Part shown: piece after piece, positions 1 to 8,439 of the stretch
How positions within the stretch are numbered: position 1 is the stretch's first letter
Layout: each line of letters starts with the position of its first letter
Source of the DNA: Syntrophomonas zehnderi OL-4
GTDB taxonomy: Bacteria; Bacillota; Syntrophomonadia; Syntrophomonadales; Syntrophomonadaceae
DNA length: 42,087 nucleotides
Assembly (NCBI RefSeq): GCF_000983115.1
Contig: NZ_CGIH01000021.1
Span: forward strand, 1-42,087
Direction of reading: 5' to 3'
Made by a program: the position numbers and the translations under genes
Notes under the pieces: model-generated
The model's database searches: none
What the model saw: only the letters and a program-made list of their open reading frames with translations
What the model was told of the DNA's origin: nothing

Positions 1-56
1 ATATCAGCAGCCTTTTTTATTTTTAAATATTATTTAAGTTATGCAAGGGTTTCGCT

Positions 57-1295
57 TTAGGCTCTGGCGGCCAGTGTTTCTGCCAGGGCCTGAAGTTTCA
101 TATTGTTTCTTTCGGCATCGTAGAATGTTTCGTCTACGAGATCTCCTTCAATAATAGTCACCGGTACATCCAACTGCTTTTGAACATGTTCCGCGATGTA
201 GCGCATCGTGATGGAAAAGGGCTTGCAACTTTGGGCATAGGCAAATATCCCGCCTTCCAGTTCGTAATCCCGGAAGATCTTTTCGGTTGCTTTTGCTTTG
301 TAGCTGGGATTATGATTTAAGATCATCGTGGCCACTCCTTCCGCCACACTATCCAAAGGTCGCTGGGCATCGAGGCGGTCAAAAGAAAACATATCAAAAT
401 AGCCGCTGGTTACTAGGCACAGCCCCAGGCTTTCCAATTTTTCCGACAGTTGCCGGATGGCAAACCAGTACGGGATACCATCCCAATAAATGCGATATTG
501 TATGTTGGACATCGGAACGATCTTATCAGCGATGCGCTGATTTAATTCTTCAGTCATCAAACGATAATGCTCAGCCGCTTCAGGCAGGTAGCGCAGAGCT
601 AAATTAGGAAAATTATGCCCCATGATATCGAAAAACGTAGCCGGTACAGGATTATGCTTGTTGGCTTCTAGCATAGCCATATAATATTGAGAACTGCGTT
701 GGCCATTGGCGACTATTTCCTGCAAACGATCATAATCAAACTTCTTGCCGGTGAATTCTTCCAGATAAGTTATCAGATCCAAACACTGGCGCTTAACATT
801 TTCTGTAAGGTCCTTTTCGTTGTAGGCGGGAATTACCAAGGGACAATCTATCGTGAATAGAGGAATTTGCCAAAGATGGCTGAGATGTTCCCACCATTTT
901 GTTACCATAATGCAACTGCCGTTGGAAACCAAAAGAAAATCCGGCCTAGCCAGTTCTGTGTAGGTTGACATCCCTTCCAACTGAGCAATGGAAGCCCCCA
1001 GACTGTTGCGGCAGTATGTGCACAGATGATGTTCATAACCGCGTGTTTCAGTTATTTCACAGTGTCCATGGGCTATATGTCTGGCACCGCAGGTGGCGGC
1101 ATAAGCCTCGGGGAATTGTACGCAAAAGTCCATTGCCCATAGAATCTCGGCCGGGGTTCCGGCCGATACCCAGGCAATCGGTTGGGATTTGGTTTTTTCT
1201 ATCTCGAGTGCGCCTCCGTAATGAGCCGCTATCAATCCTGCCAGACGTTTCTGGCCTTCCAATCTTCGAACCAATTGGTATCCTGATTCTGCCAT
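57..1295 (-). CDS. 2-hydroxyacyl-CoA dehydratase / benzoyl-CoA reductase family subunit (HgdB-like)
   Basis: A 412-residue protein of the HgdB/FldB/BcrC family (COG1775), whose members bind an Fe-S cluster and carry out radical dehydration or reduction of CoA thioesters after being charged by an ATP-dependent activator. Several cysteines likely to serve the cluster are visible: ATCGARH, GHCEITE, LCTYCRNS and, near the C terminus, SCKPFSI. The ATG at 1293-1295 is preceded by a clear GGAGG on the minus strand. It is the last gene of a three-gene set: HgdB-like subunit (2181-3344), activator (1371-2150) and this subunit, which suggests a heterodimeric D-component. Substrate cannot be read from sequence: 2-hydroxyacyl-CoA dehydration and aryl/enoyl-CoA reduction are both possible. 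The family is secure, the reaction is not. Confidence 0.85.
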   Translation of the reverse strand: MAESGYQLVRRLEGQKRLAGLIAAHYGGALEIEKTKSQPIAWVSAGTPAEILWAMDFCVQFPEAYAATCGARHIAHGHCEITETRGYEHHLCTYCRNSLGASIAQLEGMSTYTELARPDFLLVSNGSCIMVTKWWEHLSHLWQIPLFTIDCPLVIPAYNEKDLTENVKRQCLDLITYLEEFTGKKFDYDRLQEIVANGQRSSQYYMAMLEANKHNPVPATFFDIMGHNFPNLALRYLPEAAEHYRLMTEELNQRIADKIVPMSNIQYRIYWDGIPYWFAIRQLSEKLESLGLCLVTSGYFDMFSFDRLDAQRPLDSVAEGVATMILNHNPSYKAKATEKIFRDYELEGGIFAYAQSCKPFSITMRYIAEHVQKQLDVPVTIIEGDLVDETFYDAERNNMKLQALAETLAARA

Positions 1296-1370
1296 GCTTC
1301 TTGCCTCCTAACTTTTCATTACCTAAAAAACCTTAAGGCTTGCTGTCATGCTTATATTAAAAAATAATTG

Positions 1371-2150
1371 TCAATCTTGCAGTTTTCTGGCCAAAAGGGC
1401 TGCGCCCAGGGCCGTTACAATCTGGGGGTCATCTGGGACTGATATCGGGCGTCCCAGCATACGTTCCAATAATTGCACAATGGCCGCATTTTTAGCCACC
1501 CCTCCAGTCAAAACGACTTCAGCTTGCGGGTCGGGATTCACAGAGCTGATTAGTCCATATACACGGCTGACGATCGATTCATGCAGTCCGGCCGCGATGT
1601 CTTCCTTGTCGGTCTGGCGCGCAATCAAGGATACGATTTCAGTTTGGGCGAAAACCGTACAAATACTGCTTATGGTTACTTTGTTCTTTGATTGCATCGA
1701 TATATCGCCTATTTCACTTACCGGCACGCCCAAAGTCTGGGCGGCTACTTCAAGAAACTTGCCGGTTCCGGCTGCACATTTATCATTCATGGCAAACTGC
1801 ATAACCCGACCTTGGTCGTCTATTTTTATGACTTTGCTGTCCTGCCCTCCAATATCTACCACCAATGAGGCGTTGGGAAACAAATGATGAACCCCCGCAG
1901 CATTACATGTAATCTCGGTTATGGTAGTTGTTGCAAAAGGGATGCTGATCCGCCCATAGCCGGTTGCAACGATGCGGTCAAGATCTTCAATTTTCAAACC
2001 GGCTTTATCACATGCTTCCTTTAGAACCTGTCGGCTTATCGCGTTTATCTCAATCCCGGTAGACTGCAGGGCGTAAGAATAACTGTCTGTATCTCCTAGT
2101 ATAACGGCTTTTGTTGTAGTAGAACCAATATCAATACCGGCAGTAATCAT
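1371..2150 (-). CDS. ATP-dependent activator of dehydratase/reductase (HgdC/BcrA/BadF family)
   Basis: A 259-residue ASKHA-fold ATPase that, in its family, is a homodimer bridged by one [4Fe-4S] cluster and injects an electron into the partner enzyme upon ATP hydrolysis. It opens with the phosphate-binding motif GIDIGSTTTKAV (residues 5-16) and carries VVDIGGQDSK near 98-107. The two cluster cysteines are seen as NDKCAAGTG (Cys125) and SSICTVFAQTE (Cys164). Length is normal for the family (about 255-270). A GGAGGAG ribosome-binding site precedes the ATG. It sits between two HgdB-like subunits with short gaps (30 and 75 bases), so it most likely charges that heterodimer. The partner substrate is unknown. 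Confidence 0.93.
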   Translation of the reverse strand: MITAGIDIGSTTTKAVILGDTDSYSYALQSTGIEINAISRQVLKEACDKAGLKIEDLDRIVATGYGRISIPFATTTITEITCNAAGVHHLFPNASLVVDIGGQDSKVIKIDDQGRVMQFAMNDKCAAGTGKFLEVAAQTLGVPVSEIGDISMQSKNKVTISSICTVFAQTEIVSLIARQTDKEDIAAGLHESIVSRVYGLISSVNPDPQAEVVLTGGVAKNAAIVQLLERMLGRPISVPDDPQIVTALGAALLARKLQD

Positions 2151-2180
2151 ACTTGTCTCCTCCGTTACTTGTCTCCTTCG

Positions 2181-3344
2181 CTAAATAAAACGTAAGCTTT
2201 CTTCAAAAGCCTGAACTCTGGTGCGGATCGCTTCCAGAGGGCCAGAGCCATGTTCGGTAATTATTGATACGTAAGGGATCGCTTCTTCTTCAAAACGTTT
2301 TTTCATCAAAACGAATTCCATATCGTAAGGGTCGCAGTACATCTCTTTTAATACTACTATGCCTTTCGCCTGCCCCTGCCTCATTAAATCGATAACGTAA
2401 TCGGCATAGGGCGAGAAACTCTTGCCAGTTTCAAGCCAGTTTTCAGGAAAGTGGTAGGTTGTACAAGGGATTGCGTTCATATAAAAATCAATAAACGCAT
2501 CTATGGGGTCTCCGCTGGCCGAAACGTCTTTACTAAAATACCTGCCGCCGGTAAAGAAATCGTCATCAACCACAACCATGCCGTTAGCCTCGATCAAATC
2601 CAGGACTTCTGTTTCCGGCATTGAACAGGGATGTCCGATGGTAATGACCCGCAAGCTTTGGCTTGCCGCTGCATCGGACTGCTCTATCTGGGCTAACAGT
2701 TGTCCTAATAATTCGTTATGTTCCTCTCTGGGGATAAACATACTAGCCGCAACGATGCGCGCCATATCGGAAGCACTTACGATTCCCGGACGCGCTTTTC
2801 TTAAATCGTTTAATTTACGCATCATGGCCCGGGAATCATTATATACCTTAATACTTGCTCGCAGTTTTTCGTCAGTGATTTTATTCCCGGTGAATTCTTC
2901 CAGACTGGAAATCAGCCTTTCGAGTTCACTGCGGAAAAACACCTGGGTGGACTTGTCCAGTTTATAGGGACGCCACATCTGATGAAAGAATTCGACCGGG
3001 TAATCCAACTGCCAGACTTCCAAATAGAATCTTACCTGATCACATACATAGATCGCCGCTATCCCATCGAGAAAATCGTATTTTCCTTTTAATAGGCTGT
3101 CAAAAGAACTGCGTACCTGATCACACGCATTGGTCATCATATGACCATCTCCAAGGGTAATTGGTTCATCACTGCCGAATAAGGTTACCGGCAGTGCGCC
3201 AGCCGCATGGATAATCTCTTCCGGAAAATACATCGGCAGACATCCGATAATTTTTATGTTGCGGGTTGCTTTTAGTTGTGCAGCCCTTTCATAGGGGCGC
3301 TCACAATAGTCTTTAAACTTAGTGAGTATATCCTCCATCTTCAT
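2181..3344 (-). CDS. 2-hydroxyacyl-CoA dehydratase / benzoyl-CoA reductase family subunit (HgdB-like)
   Basis: A 387-residue member of COG1775, first gene of the minus-strand dehydratase/activator operon. Family hallmarks include an N-terminal IIGCLPMYFPEEII segment, where a cysteine typically ligates the cluster, ACDQVRSSFD and YVCDQVRFY in the middle, GHPCSMPE before the second Rossmann lobe, and the terminal EMYCDP segment followed by TRVQAFEESL. The start ATG has GGAGG about seven bases upstream. Similar length to the subunit at 57-1295 but clearly diverged from it, which fits the two different subunits of a heterodimer such as HgdAB, HadBC or BcrBC. The promoter and a leader palindrome lie within 3434-3492. 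The exact substrate is not inferable. Confidence 0.87.
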   Translation of the reverse strand: MKMEDILTKFKDYCERPYERAAQLKATRNIKIIGCLPMYFPEEIIHAAGALPVTLFGSDEPITLGDGHMMTNACDQVRSSFDSLLKGKYDFLDGIAAIYVCDQVRFYLEVWQLDYPVEFFHQMWRPYKLDKSTQVFFRSELERLISSLEEFTGNKITDEKLRASIKVYNDSRAMMRKLNDLRKARPGIVSASDMARIVAASMFIPREEHNELLGQLLAQIEQSDAAASQSLRVITIGHPCSMPETEVLDLIEANGMVVVDDDFFTGGRYFSKDVSASGDPIDAFIDFYMNAIPCTTYHFPENWLETGKSFSPYADYVIDLMRQGQAKGIVVLKEMYCDPYDMEFVLMKKRFEEEAIPYVSIITEHGSGPLEAIRTRVQAFEESLRFI

Positions 3345-3433
3345 CCCTCCAAATTGGCATGTTCACGTTCAATGAATCGTTTTATCGCTGTAGGATTGCA
3401 ATAACTTATTACTTACTTGCCCTATTGTCCAGC

Positions 3434-3450
3434 TACCTAAATGCTAGGTA
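3434..3450. promoter_or_regulatory. Operator-like palindrome in leader of the dehydratase operon
   Basis: Perfect 6-base inverted repeat TACCTA-N5-TAGGTA. It lies 90-106 bases before the start codon at 3344 and just downstream of a TATAAT hexamer (minus strand, 3487-3492), so a bound repressor could block transcription. The binding protein is unknown; it could also be a small RNA hairpin. Confidence 0.35.
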
Positions 3451-3486
3451 TTTGGGGTTGGGTTTATCTATACAAACCATAAAATC

Positions 3487-3492
3487 ATTATA
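3487..3492 (-). promoter_or_regulatory. Candidate -10 element for the dehydratase operon
   Basis: Exact TATAAT on the minus strand about 145 bases upstream of the 2181-3344 gene. The matching -35 is poor (GTAGTT at a 16-base spacing), so this is a plausible but unproven promoter. Confidence 0.3.
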
Positions 3493-3533
3493 CATCATTA
3501 CTGATACCAACTACATCCCCTAAAGATTAATAA

Positions 3534-3593
3534 TTTTCAGACAGCCTTGGGGGCGTTTGGCTGCCTCCAGCCGCCATGGTGTGAATCTGAAAA
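3534..3593 (-). terminator. Possible terminator/structured spacer after the COG2509 flavoprotein gene
   Basis: An 8-base perfect inverted repeat (TTTTCAGA at 3534-3541, TCTGAAAA at 3586-3593) encloses a second hairpin, GGCTG-CCTC-CAGCC at 3559-3572. It starts about 30 bases after the stop of the gene ending at 3625. On the minus strand the 3' side is followed by an A/T-rich tract without a clean T run, so it may instead be a structured leader element of the next operon. Confidence 0.35.
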
Positions 3594-3624
3594 AGAAGAT
3601 ATAGGTGGTTTCCTATACTCCTCT

Positions 3625-5238
3625 TTATTTCAAGGTTCTATATTTTAGCATTATTTTTTCGGCTGTTTTAATACCATCGACTGCGGACGACATAATACCC
3701 CCGGCATAACCTGCTCCTTCCCCCAGCGGATATAAGCCTTGGATATTGGCTTGCGCATTTTCATATCGGTTTATTCTTACCGGGGCAGAACTTCTGGTTT
3801 CCACGCCGGTCAAAATACTATCCGGTATAGCAAAGCCTTTGATTCTGGTATCAAAATAGACCAGCGCTTCTTGTAGGGTTTCAACAACATAATGAGGCAG
3901 GCAATTTTTAAGTGGGGCGAATACCACTCCCGGTTGGTAGGTAGGCTCTACCCTACCCCACCGGGTACTGGGCAGATCAGCCAAAAAATCTCCGGTTAGT
4001 TGAGCCGGAGCCCGATAGCTTTCTCCGGCTATTTGATATGCCAGCCTTTCCCATTTCCTTTGAAATTCAATACCTGCCAGGGGATGGGGGCTATTAAAAT
4101 CTGCCGGTTTTACACCTACCAGTATAGCTGCGTTAGCATTTTTCCCATCTCTTTTCGACTCGCTCATGCCATTGGTAACCACTCCTTGTTCTTCCGAAGC
4201 CGCAGCTACCACATAGCCACCGGGACACATACAAAAAGTATACGCTGATCTTCCCCTGGGAGAATGATAGACTAGCTTGTAATCAGCGGCTCCCAGGGCA
4301 GGATGTCCGGCCGCATCACCGTATTGGGCTTGGTCAATGAGTTTTTGGGGGTGCTCTATTCTAACCCCAATAGAAAAAGGTTTTGGGCTCATAGCAACGC
4401 CCCGGCGCAGAAGTACCTCGTAAGTATCGCGGGCACTGTGACCTATTGCCAGTAAGACAACCTGGCTGTAAAGTTCCTCACTGTCATTAATGATTAAGCC
4501 TTTTATATTTCCATCCTGTATGATAAAATCGGTTACTTTGGCTTTGAACCTCACTTCTCCGCCATGAGCCATAATCTCATGCCTTATGTTTTTAACTACT
4601 GTCTTGAGTATATCTGTTCCGACATGAGGTTTGCTTTTATATAATATTTCTGCCGGTGCGCCGGCTTTAATGAACTCCTCTAATACAGTACGACATCTTT
4701 TATCATTTATTAATGTGGTAAGTTTGCCGTCAGAAAATGTGCCCGCTCCACCTTCGCCAAACTGCACGTTGCTTTCAGGATCAAGCTCTCCTCTATGCCA
4801 GAAATTATTAACCTTTTTAGTTCTGGTTGCTACATCCTCGCCCCTATCGAGGATGATGGGATAATAACCATTCCTGGCCAGGAGCAGCCCGGCAAAAAGA
4901 CCTGCCGGCCCCATACCTACAACCACTGGTCGAAAAGCCATATCTTCTGTTCCCACTGGCACACCTTTATAAGACAGATCAGGAGTCGAGATTATTCCTG
5001 AGGAACTATGTTTTCCCAGGATTCGCTTTTCATTGTAAACCTCTACATCTACCGTATATACGAAAAGTATCTTATCTTTTTTTCTGGCATCAATCGATTT
5101 TTTAAAAATATTAAAATCAATCAGTTCCTTAGGACTGATTTTGAGTTGGATTAATATTTCATTTCGTAAAGCCTGTCTTTCAGTTTCAGCATCGGCAGCT
5201 TTATCTATTCCTATCTTCAGATCAGAAAGCCTGAGCAT
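3625..5238 (-). CDS. FAD-dependent oxidoreductase, COG2509 family
   Basis: A 537-residue flavoprotein of the widespread but uncharacterised COG2509 family (annotated as FAD-dependent dehydrogenase). A roughly 90-residue N-terminal domain precedes the dinucleotide fold, whose motif VVGMGPAGLFAGLLLARNG starts near residue 106. The conserved VQFGEGGAGTFSDGKL block, the GHSARDTYE segment and the C-terminal GLYPLGEGAGYAGGIMSSA block (FAD-contacting) are all present. No membrane segment is seen. The start ATG is seven bases after AGGAGG. It lies 38 bases downstream of the HI0933-type flavoprotein gene and is probably cotranscribed with it. Substrate unknown. Confidence 0.85.
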   Translation of the reverse strand: MLRLSDLKIGIDKAADAETERQALRNEILIQLKISPKELIDFNIFKKSIDARKKDKILFVYTVDVEVYNEKRILGKHSSSGIISTPDLSYKGVPVGTEDMAFRPVVVGMGPAGLFAGLLLARNGYYPIILDRGEDVATRTKKVNNFWHRGELDPESNVQFGEGGAGTFSDGKLTTLINDKRCRTVLEEFIKAGAPAEILYKSKPHVGTDILKTVVKNIRHEIMAHGGEVRFKAKVTDFIIQDGNIKGLIINDSEELYSQVVLLAIGHSARDTYEVLLRRGVAMSPKPFSIGVRIEHPQKLIDQAQYGDAAGHPALGAADYKLVYHSPRGRSAYTFCMCPGGYVVAAASEEQGVVTNGMSESKRDGKNANAAILVGVKPADFNSPHPLAGIEFQRKWERLAYQIAGESYRAPAQLTGDFLADLPSTRWGRVEPTYQPGVVFAPLKNCLPHYVVETLQEALVYFDTRIKGFAIPDSILTGVETRSSAPVRINRYENAQANIQGLYPLGEGAGYAGGIMSSAVDGIKTAEKIMLKYRTLK

Positions 5239-5276
5239 GTTTCTACCTCCTGTTTATGCAACCTGTTTGCGAAACA

Positions 5277-6509
5277 TCATAGAGCCGCACATTGTCCCGC
5301 TATATATCCGGACGACCAGGCCCATTGCAGATTAAAACCACCGCACTGCCCGTCAATATCTATAATCTCACCGGCAAAAAACAAGCCTTTAACCAATTTG
5401 GATTCCATAGTATCTTGATTAATTTCCCTGGTATCCACACCACCTGCGGTTACCTGGGCACTAGGCCAACTCTTGGTTCCTCTGATCCTAAACCGCCAAT
5501 CGATCAAAAGATCGATTATCCTTTCCTGCTCTTTAGCTGATAAATTAGCCACCGGTCGCCCGACATCACTAATACCCGCTTCCATCAGCACCACCGGAAT
5601 CAACCTTTTATTAATAAAACCCACCAGGCTAAAGTCGAGCGGTTTTGAGGAACTTATTTGCCAGCGTTTTTTTAATAATTTTCTTAACTCATCCTTGGAC
5701 ATCGTATCCATTATAGTTATTTTTAAAAACGGTTCCTGACCTGCCTTTAATAGTTCTCCCGCTTTCCGGCTGATCTGTAAAATAGGTGGACCAGATATTC
5801 CATAATCAGTGAACAGAATATCTCCCCGGTCTTTAGCCACAGATTTATTATTATGAATAATTTCAGCAGTCCCTACAAATTTAACTCCATCCAGGCGTTT
5901 TAAAAACGGACTTTCTAATTTTAATTGCACTAACGCCGGAAAAATGTCTACAATGGTATGCCCCAGCCGAGCCGCTAAATCATAGCCACTGCCATCGGAG
6001 CCGCTGGCAGGCATAGCTTTGCCGCCGGTAGTAATGATGACCCGATCCCCTTTGTATATTTTCCCACCTACCAAAGCGACTGAGAATTTATCGTTTTTTC
6101 TGATATCCTTTACTTGGGCATCACAAACAATATTAACCCCCAGTTCATTTAGTTCATACAAAAAAACGTCCAGAATACTTGAAGCCTGGTCAGACATAGG
6201 AAAGACCTTCCCAAATTCCTCTACTTTATGGGCAATACCTAATTTTTCAAAAAATAAAATAGTATCATCTGCGGTAAATTGTGATAAGGCACTGTATGTA
6301 AACTTAGGGTTGTTGCCATGATAATACCCTGCATCCGCATTTATATTGGTGAAATTGCAACGGCCATTTCCGGTAGCCAGGATTTTTTTGCCTATCCGTG
6401 GGTTTTTTTCCAGTATGGTAACATCAGCGCCCTGTCTGCGGGCGGATATAGCGGCTATCATACCTGCCGCTCCTCCGCCTACAACTATGACCTGCTTGTT
6501 TTTCTTCAT
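5277..6509 (-). CDS. HI0933/BaiN/YtfP family flavoprotein
   Basis: A 410-residue NAD(P)/FAD-dependent oxidoreductase of the HI0933 family, which includes B. subtilis YtfP and the bile-acid 7-dehydroxylation protein BaiN. It begins with an FAD-binding VVGGGAAGMIAA motif (9-20), followed by the diagnostic LATGNGRCNFTN (45-56) and VIITTGGKAMPASGSDGSGY in the middle. The C-terminal GLFFAGEIIDIDGQCGGFNLQWAW block is typical of the family. Start supported by AGGAG nine bases upstream. It is upstream of, and probably cotranscribed with, the COG2509 flavoprotein. The cellular substrate is not known for most family members; assignment to the family is strong. Confidence 0.9.
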   Translation of the reverse strand: MKKNKQVIVVGGGAAGMIAAISARRQGADVTILEKNPRIGKKILATGNGRCNFTNINADAGYYHGNNPKFTYSALSQFTADDTILFFEKLGIAHKVEEFGKVFPMSDQASSILDVFLYELNELGVNIVCDAQVKDIRKNDKFSVALVGGKIYKGDRVIITTGGKAMPASGSDGSGYDLAARLGHTIVDIFPALVQLKLESPFLKRLDGVKFVGTAEIIHNNKSVAKDRGDILFTDYGISGPPILQISRKAGELLKAGQEPFLKITIMDTMSKDELRKLLKKRWQISSSKPLDFSLVGFINKRLIPVVLMEAGISDVGRPVANLSAKEQERIIDLLIDWRFRIRGTKSWPSAQVTAGGVDTREINQDTMESKLVKGLFFAGEIIDIDGQCGGFNLQWAWSSGYIAGQCAAL

Positions 6510-6612
6510 AAATGTTTACTCCTGCACATTATTCAATCATCTTAACATCAGTTTACTCAAAAAGCCTGCAGTTGATAAGCAGATCGTGGTAGACCCAATG
6601 CAAAATAGTAGA

Positions 6613-6637
6613 CCGGGAAAACCAATGGTATTCCCGG
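6613..6637 (-). terminator. Hairpin between methyltransferase and flavoprotein genes
   Basis: CCGGGAA (6613-6619) pairs with TTCCCGG (6631-6637); an inner ACC/GGT pairing extends the stem across one A-A mismatch. It lies about 65 bases after the stop of the methyltransferase gene on the minus strand. The following T tract is weak, so partial termination or an mRNA-processing hairpin is likely. Confidence 0.35.
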
Positions 6638-6699
6638 CCTATATGTATTTAATATATACAAGCATACCTGCTTCCTTAACCCAACCTGCTAGTTAAAGG

Positions 6700-7854
6700 T
6701 CAAATGTTAATTTCCCCTCTGCGTGGGGGGCGGGGTCCATAAAATTGGTAATAGTTGCACTGTATTCGGCCATTATACAGTTTACGCCGTCGGTCTGCCG
6801 GACGTCCCAACAGATTCTCGAATTTCTGATGGGCTGTAAGCACATAAATAGACCAGCTATCCAAATCTTTTATGACTTCGCCCATTTCCCGGTATATTTT
6901 TTCAACACTAATCTTATCCTCTAAGCGTTGACCATAAGGAGGATTGCAGATAATGCAGCCATATTTATCACTGCTGCGCAGATTCACAATAGGTGCCTGC
7001 TGAAAATGTATATGTTCGGCCACCCCTGCCTGGCGGGCATGATAACGAGCCAGGCTTAAAACCTCTTGGTCGATATCTGTGCCACGGATGCGCAGTTTTT
7101 GATCCCTTTTTATCAATTCCCGGGCTTCATCCCGCGCTGCTGACCATAGCCGGGAAGAAATTACAGGCCATTTTTCCGCGGCGAATTGGCGATTTATGCC
7201 CGGAGCCATATTAAGTCCAATCATGGCAGCTTCAATGGGAATAGTACCTGAACCGCAAAACGGGTCTATGAGAATCCTCTCACTATCCCAATAACTTAGT
7301 TCTATCAAGGCAGCCGCCAGGGTTTCCTTTAATGGAGCCGGAGCACTTAATTTTCGGTATCCTCGTTTATGCAGACCAGCACCGCTGGTGTCAATAGTCA
7401 GGGTAGCTATATCCTTAAGTAAGGCTACTTCTATTGTGTAACGGGAACCATTTTCAGGAAACCATTGTAGATGATATTCCTCCTTCATTTTCTCCACTAT
7501 GGCCTTCTTAACGATAGCCTGGCAGTCAGATACGCTGAAGAGTTGTGATTGCACTGATTTACCTTCAACCGGAAAATTGGCATCCCGCGGTATCCAATCG
7601 GCCCAGGGCAAAGCGCGGGTTCCCTGAAATAATTCCTCAAAAGAGCGCGCCTCAAATTCACCTATCTTTAAAAGCAAACGGTCTGCGCACCTTAACCACA
7701 GGTTCAACCGCGGGATAGCTGCCAGGTCAGCCTTAAAGGTTACCTTGCCGTTTTCTACCGTGATATCATCATAACCCAGGCCTTTGATCTCCCGGGCAAC
7801 GATAGCCTCCAGCCCAAAACCTGCCGTGGCAATAAGCTCAATTTCTTTTTGCAT
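6700..7854 (-). CDS. THUMP-domain class I RNA methyltransferase (RlmL/YpsC-like)
   Basis: A 384-residue S-adenosylmethionine-dependent methyltransferase, probably acting on 23S rRNA guanine N2 like the N-terminal half of E. coli RlmL and the similarly sized B. subtilis YpsC. The N-terminal ferredoxin-like/THUMP region spans about 1-160. The catalytic domain has the AdoMet-binding block LIDPFCGSGTIPIEAAMIG near 195-215 and the NPPYGQRL motif that positions the exocyclic amine. It lacks the second methyltransferase domain of E. coli RlmL, as usual in Firmicutes. Start ATG preceded by AGGTGA at a five-base spacing. First of a probable minus-strand cluster with the two flavoproteins. Confidence 0.9.
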   Translation of the reverse strand: MQKEIELIATAGFGLEAIVAREIKGLGYDDITVENGKVTFKADLAAIPRLNLWLRCADRLLLKIGEFEARSFEELFQGTRALPWADWIPRDANFPVEGKSVQSQLFSVSDCQAIVKKAIVEKMKEEYHLQWFPENGSRYTIEVALLKDIATLTIDTSGAGLHKRGYRKLSAPAPLKETLAAALIELSYWDSERILIDPFCGSGTIPIEAAMIGLNMAPGINRQFAAEKWPVISSRLWSAARDEARELIKRDQKLRIRGTDIDQEVLSLARYHARQAGVAEHIHFQQAPIVNLRSSDKYGCIICNPPYGQRLEDKISVEKIYREMGEVIKDLDSWSIYVLTAHQKFENLLGRPADRRRKLYNGRIQCNYYQFYGPRPPRRGEINI

Positions 7855-8295
7855 TCAATTCACCTGTCAAAATAAAATCAGTTTTATAACGTTAATTATA
7901 GCCAACGTTCTGCCGGTCGTTTATTTTGCAAATCATACCTGTATTGGCTTTAAACCAAAGTTCATATAGGCATATACTATGTCGATAACTTAATAAATAA
8001 TAGATGCGGCAAATAATACTAATACGTCACTATTATGGCATAATTTAATTGTTTCTTTCAATCTCCTGCTTGACCCTTAAAAATAATTGCCCCAGTGCAT
8101 AAGCAAACTTTTATCATTATCAGGTTGATAAGGTATCAATAACACATTGCCCAGGTCTTTCACTTGAATATAATGAGGAGGAAATTATATGCGCATTGCG
8201 TCTATCAATGGGGATCCCCGGTAAGGATTGAAAGAACCAAAAAGCGCAAATAGACTGCTTGCGTATAGACTTCTCGATCTTCAACATAAACGTTG
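7855..8295. other. Gap upstream of the CDF leader, with a possible mini-ORF
   Basis: No normal-sized gene is supported here. On the plus strand a very strong GAGGAGG precedes an 11-codon ORF (8189-8224, starting MRIASINGDPR) with a TATAAT-like hexamer at 8169-8174. After its stop the same frame stays open to about 8296 and reads like protein, so this may be a decayed gene start rather than a leader peptide. A TTGATA-AGG-TATCAA palindrome lies at 8125-8139. The stretch 7855-8100 is A/T-rich with nothing recognisable. Confidence 0.4.
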
Positions 8296-8324
8296 TTGAC
8301 AATCGTGGCTGGATTACTTATACT
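8296..8324 (+). promoter_or_regulatory. Promoter of the CDF efflux gene
   Basis: Consensus -35 TTGACA (8296-8301), 17-base spacer, and -10 TATACT (8319-8324). Transcription would start near 8331, giving a leader of about 135 bases that contains the structured element and terminator before the start codon at 8466. Confidence 0.75.
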
Positions 8325-8351
8325 AGCGTAAATACATTATTTAATTTCACT

Positions 8352-8405
8352 TAGTCAGGCCAAATGGCCGGGCCTTAAAGGCAGCGGATTAAAGCCGTGG
8401 GACTA
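8352..8405 (+). promoter_or_regulatory. Structured leader (putative metal-responsive riboswitch) of the CDF gene
   Basis: Within the leader, TAGTC (8352-8356) can pair with GACTA (8401-8405), closing a compact junction of three short hairpins: GGCC-AAAT-GGCC (8358-8369), GCC-TTAAA-GGC (8372-8382) and CGG-ATTAAAG-CCG (8385-8397). The closing helix and the third hairpin are mutually exclusive with the terminator stem that starts at 8391, the expected layout of a transcriptional riboswitch. CDF genes are often controlled by the NiCo (czcD) riboswitch; fragments such as CAGGC and GTGGGAC are reminiscent, but I cannot match the full NiCo consensus. Regulation by attenuation is likely; class uncertain. 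Confidence 0.5.
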
Positions 8406-8439
8406 CAATAACTTGTTATTGCAGTTCCGCGGCTTTTTT
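8391..8439 (+). terminator. Intrinsic terminator in the CDF leader (attenuator)
   Basis: A 14-base stem (AAAGCCGTGGGACT at 8391-8404 with AGTTCCGCGGCTTT at 8423-8436, including two G-T pairs), an internal CAATAAC/GTTATTG pairing, and a run of six T at 8434-8439. It lies between the promoter and the CDF ribosome-binding site, so it must be read through for expression. Confidence 0.85.

Noticed and set aside
57-3344. Assignment as a benzoyl-CoA reductase operon
   Set aside because: Only two catalytic-type subunits and one activator are present (Bcr has four gene products), and no aromatic-degradation genes are adjacent.
8120-8302. A 60-codon minus-strand frame upstream of the CDF gene
   Set aside because: No ribosome-binding site, overlaps the CDF promoter, and no family resemblance.
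8352-8405. yybP-ykoY manganese riboswitch call for the CDF leader
   Set aside because: The conserved yybP-ykoY loop sequences are not visible, and the transporter's HxxxD motifs favour Zn/Co over Mn.
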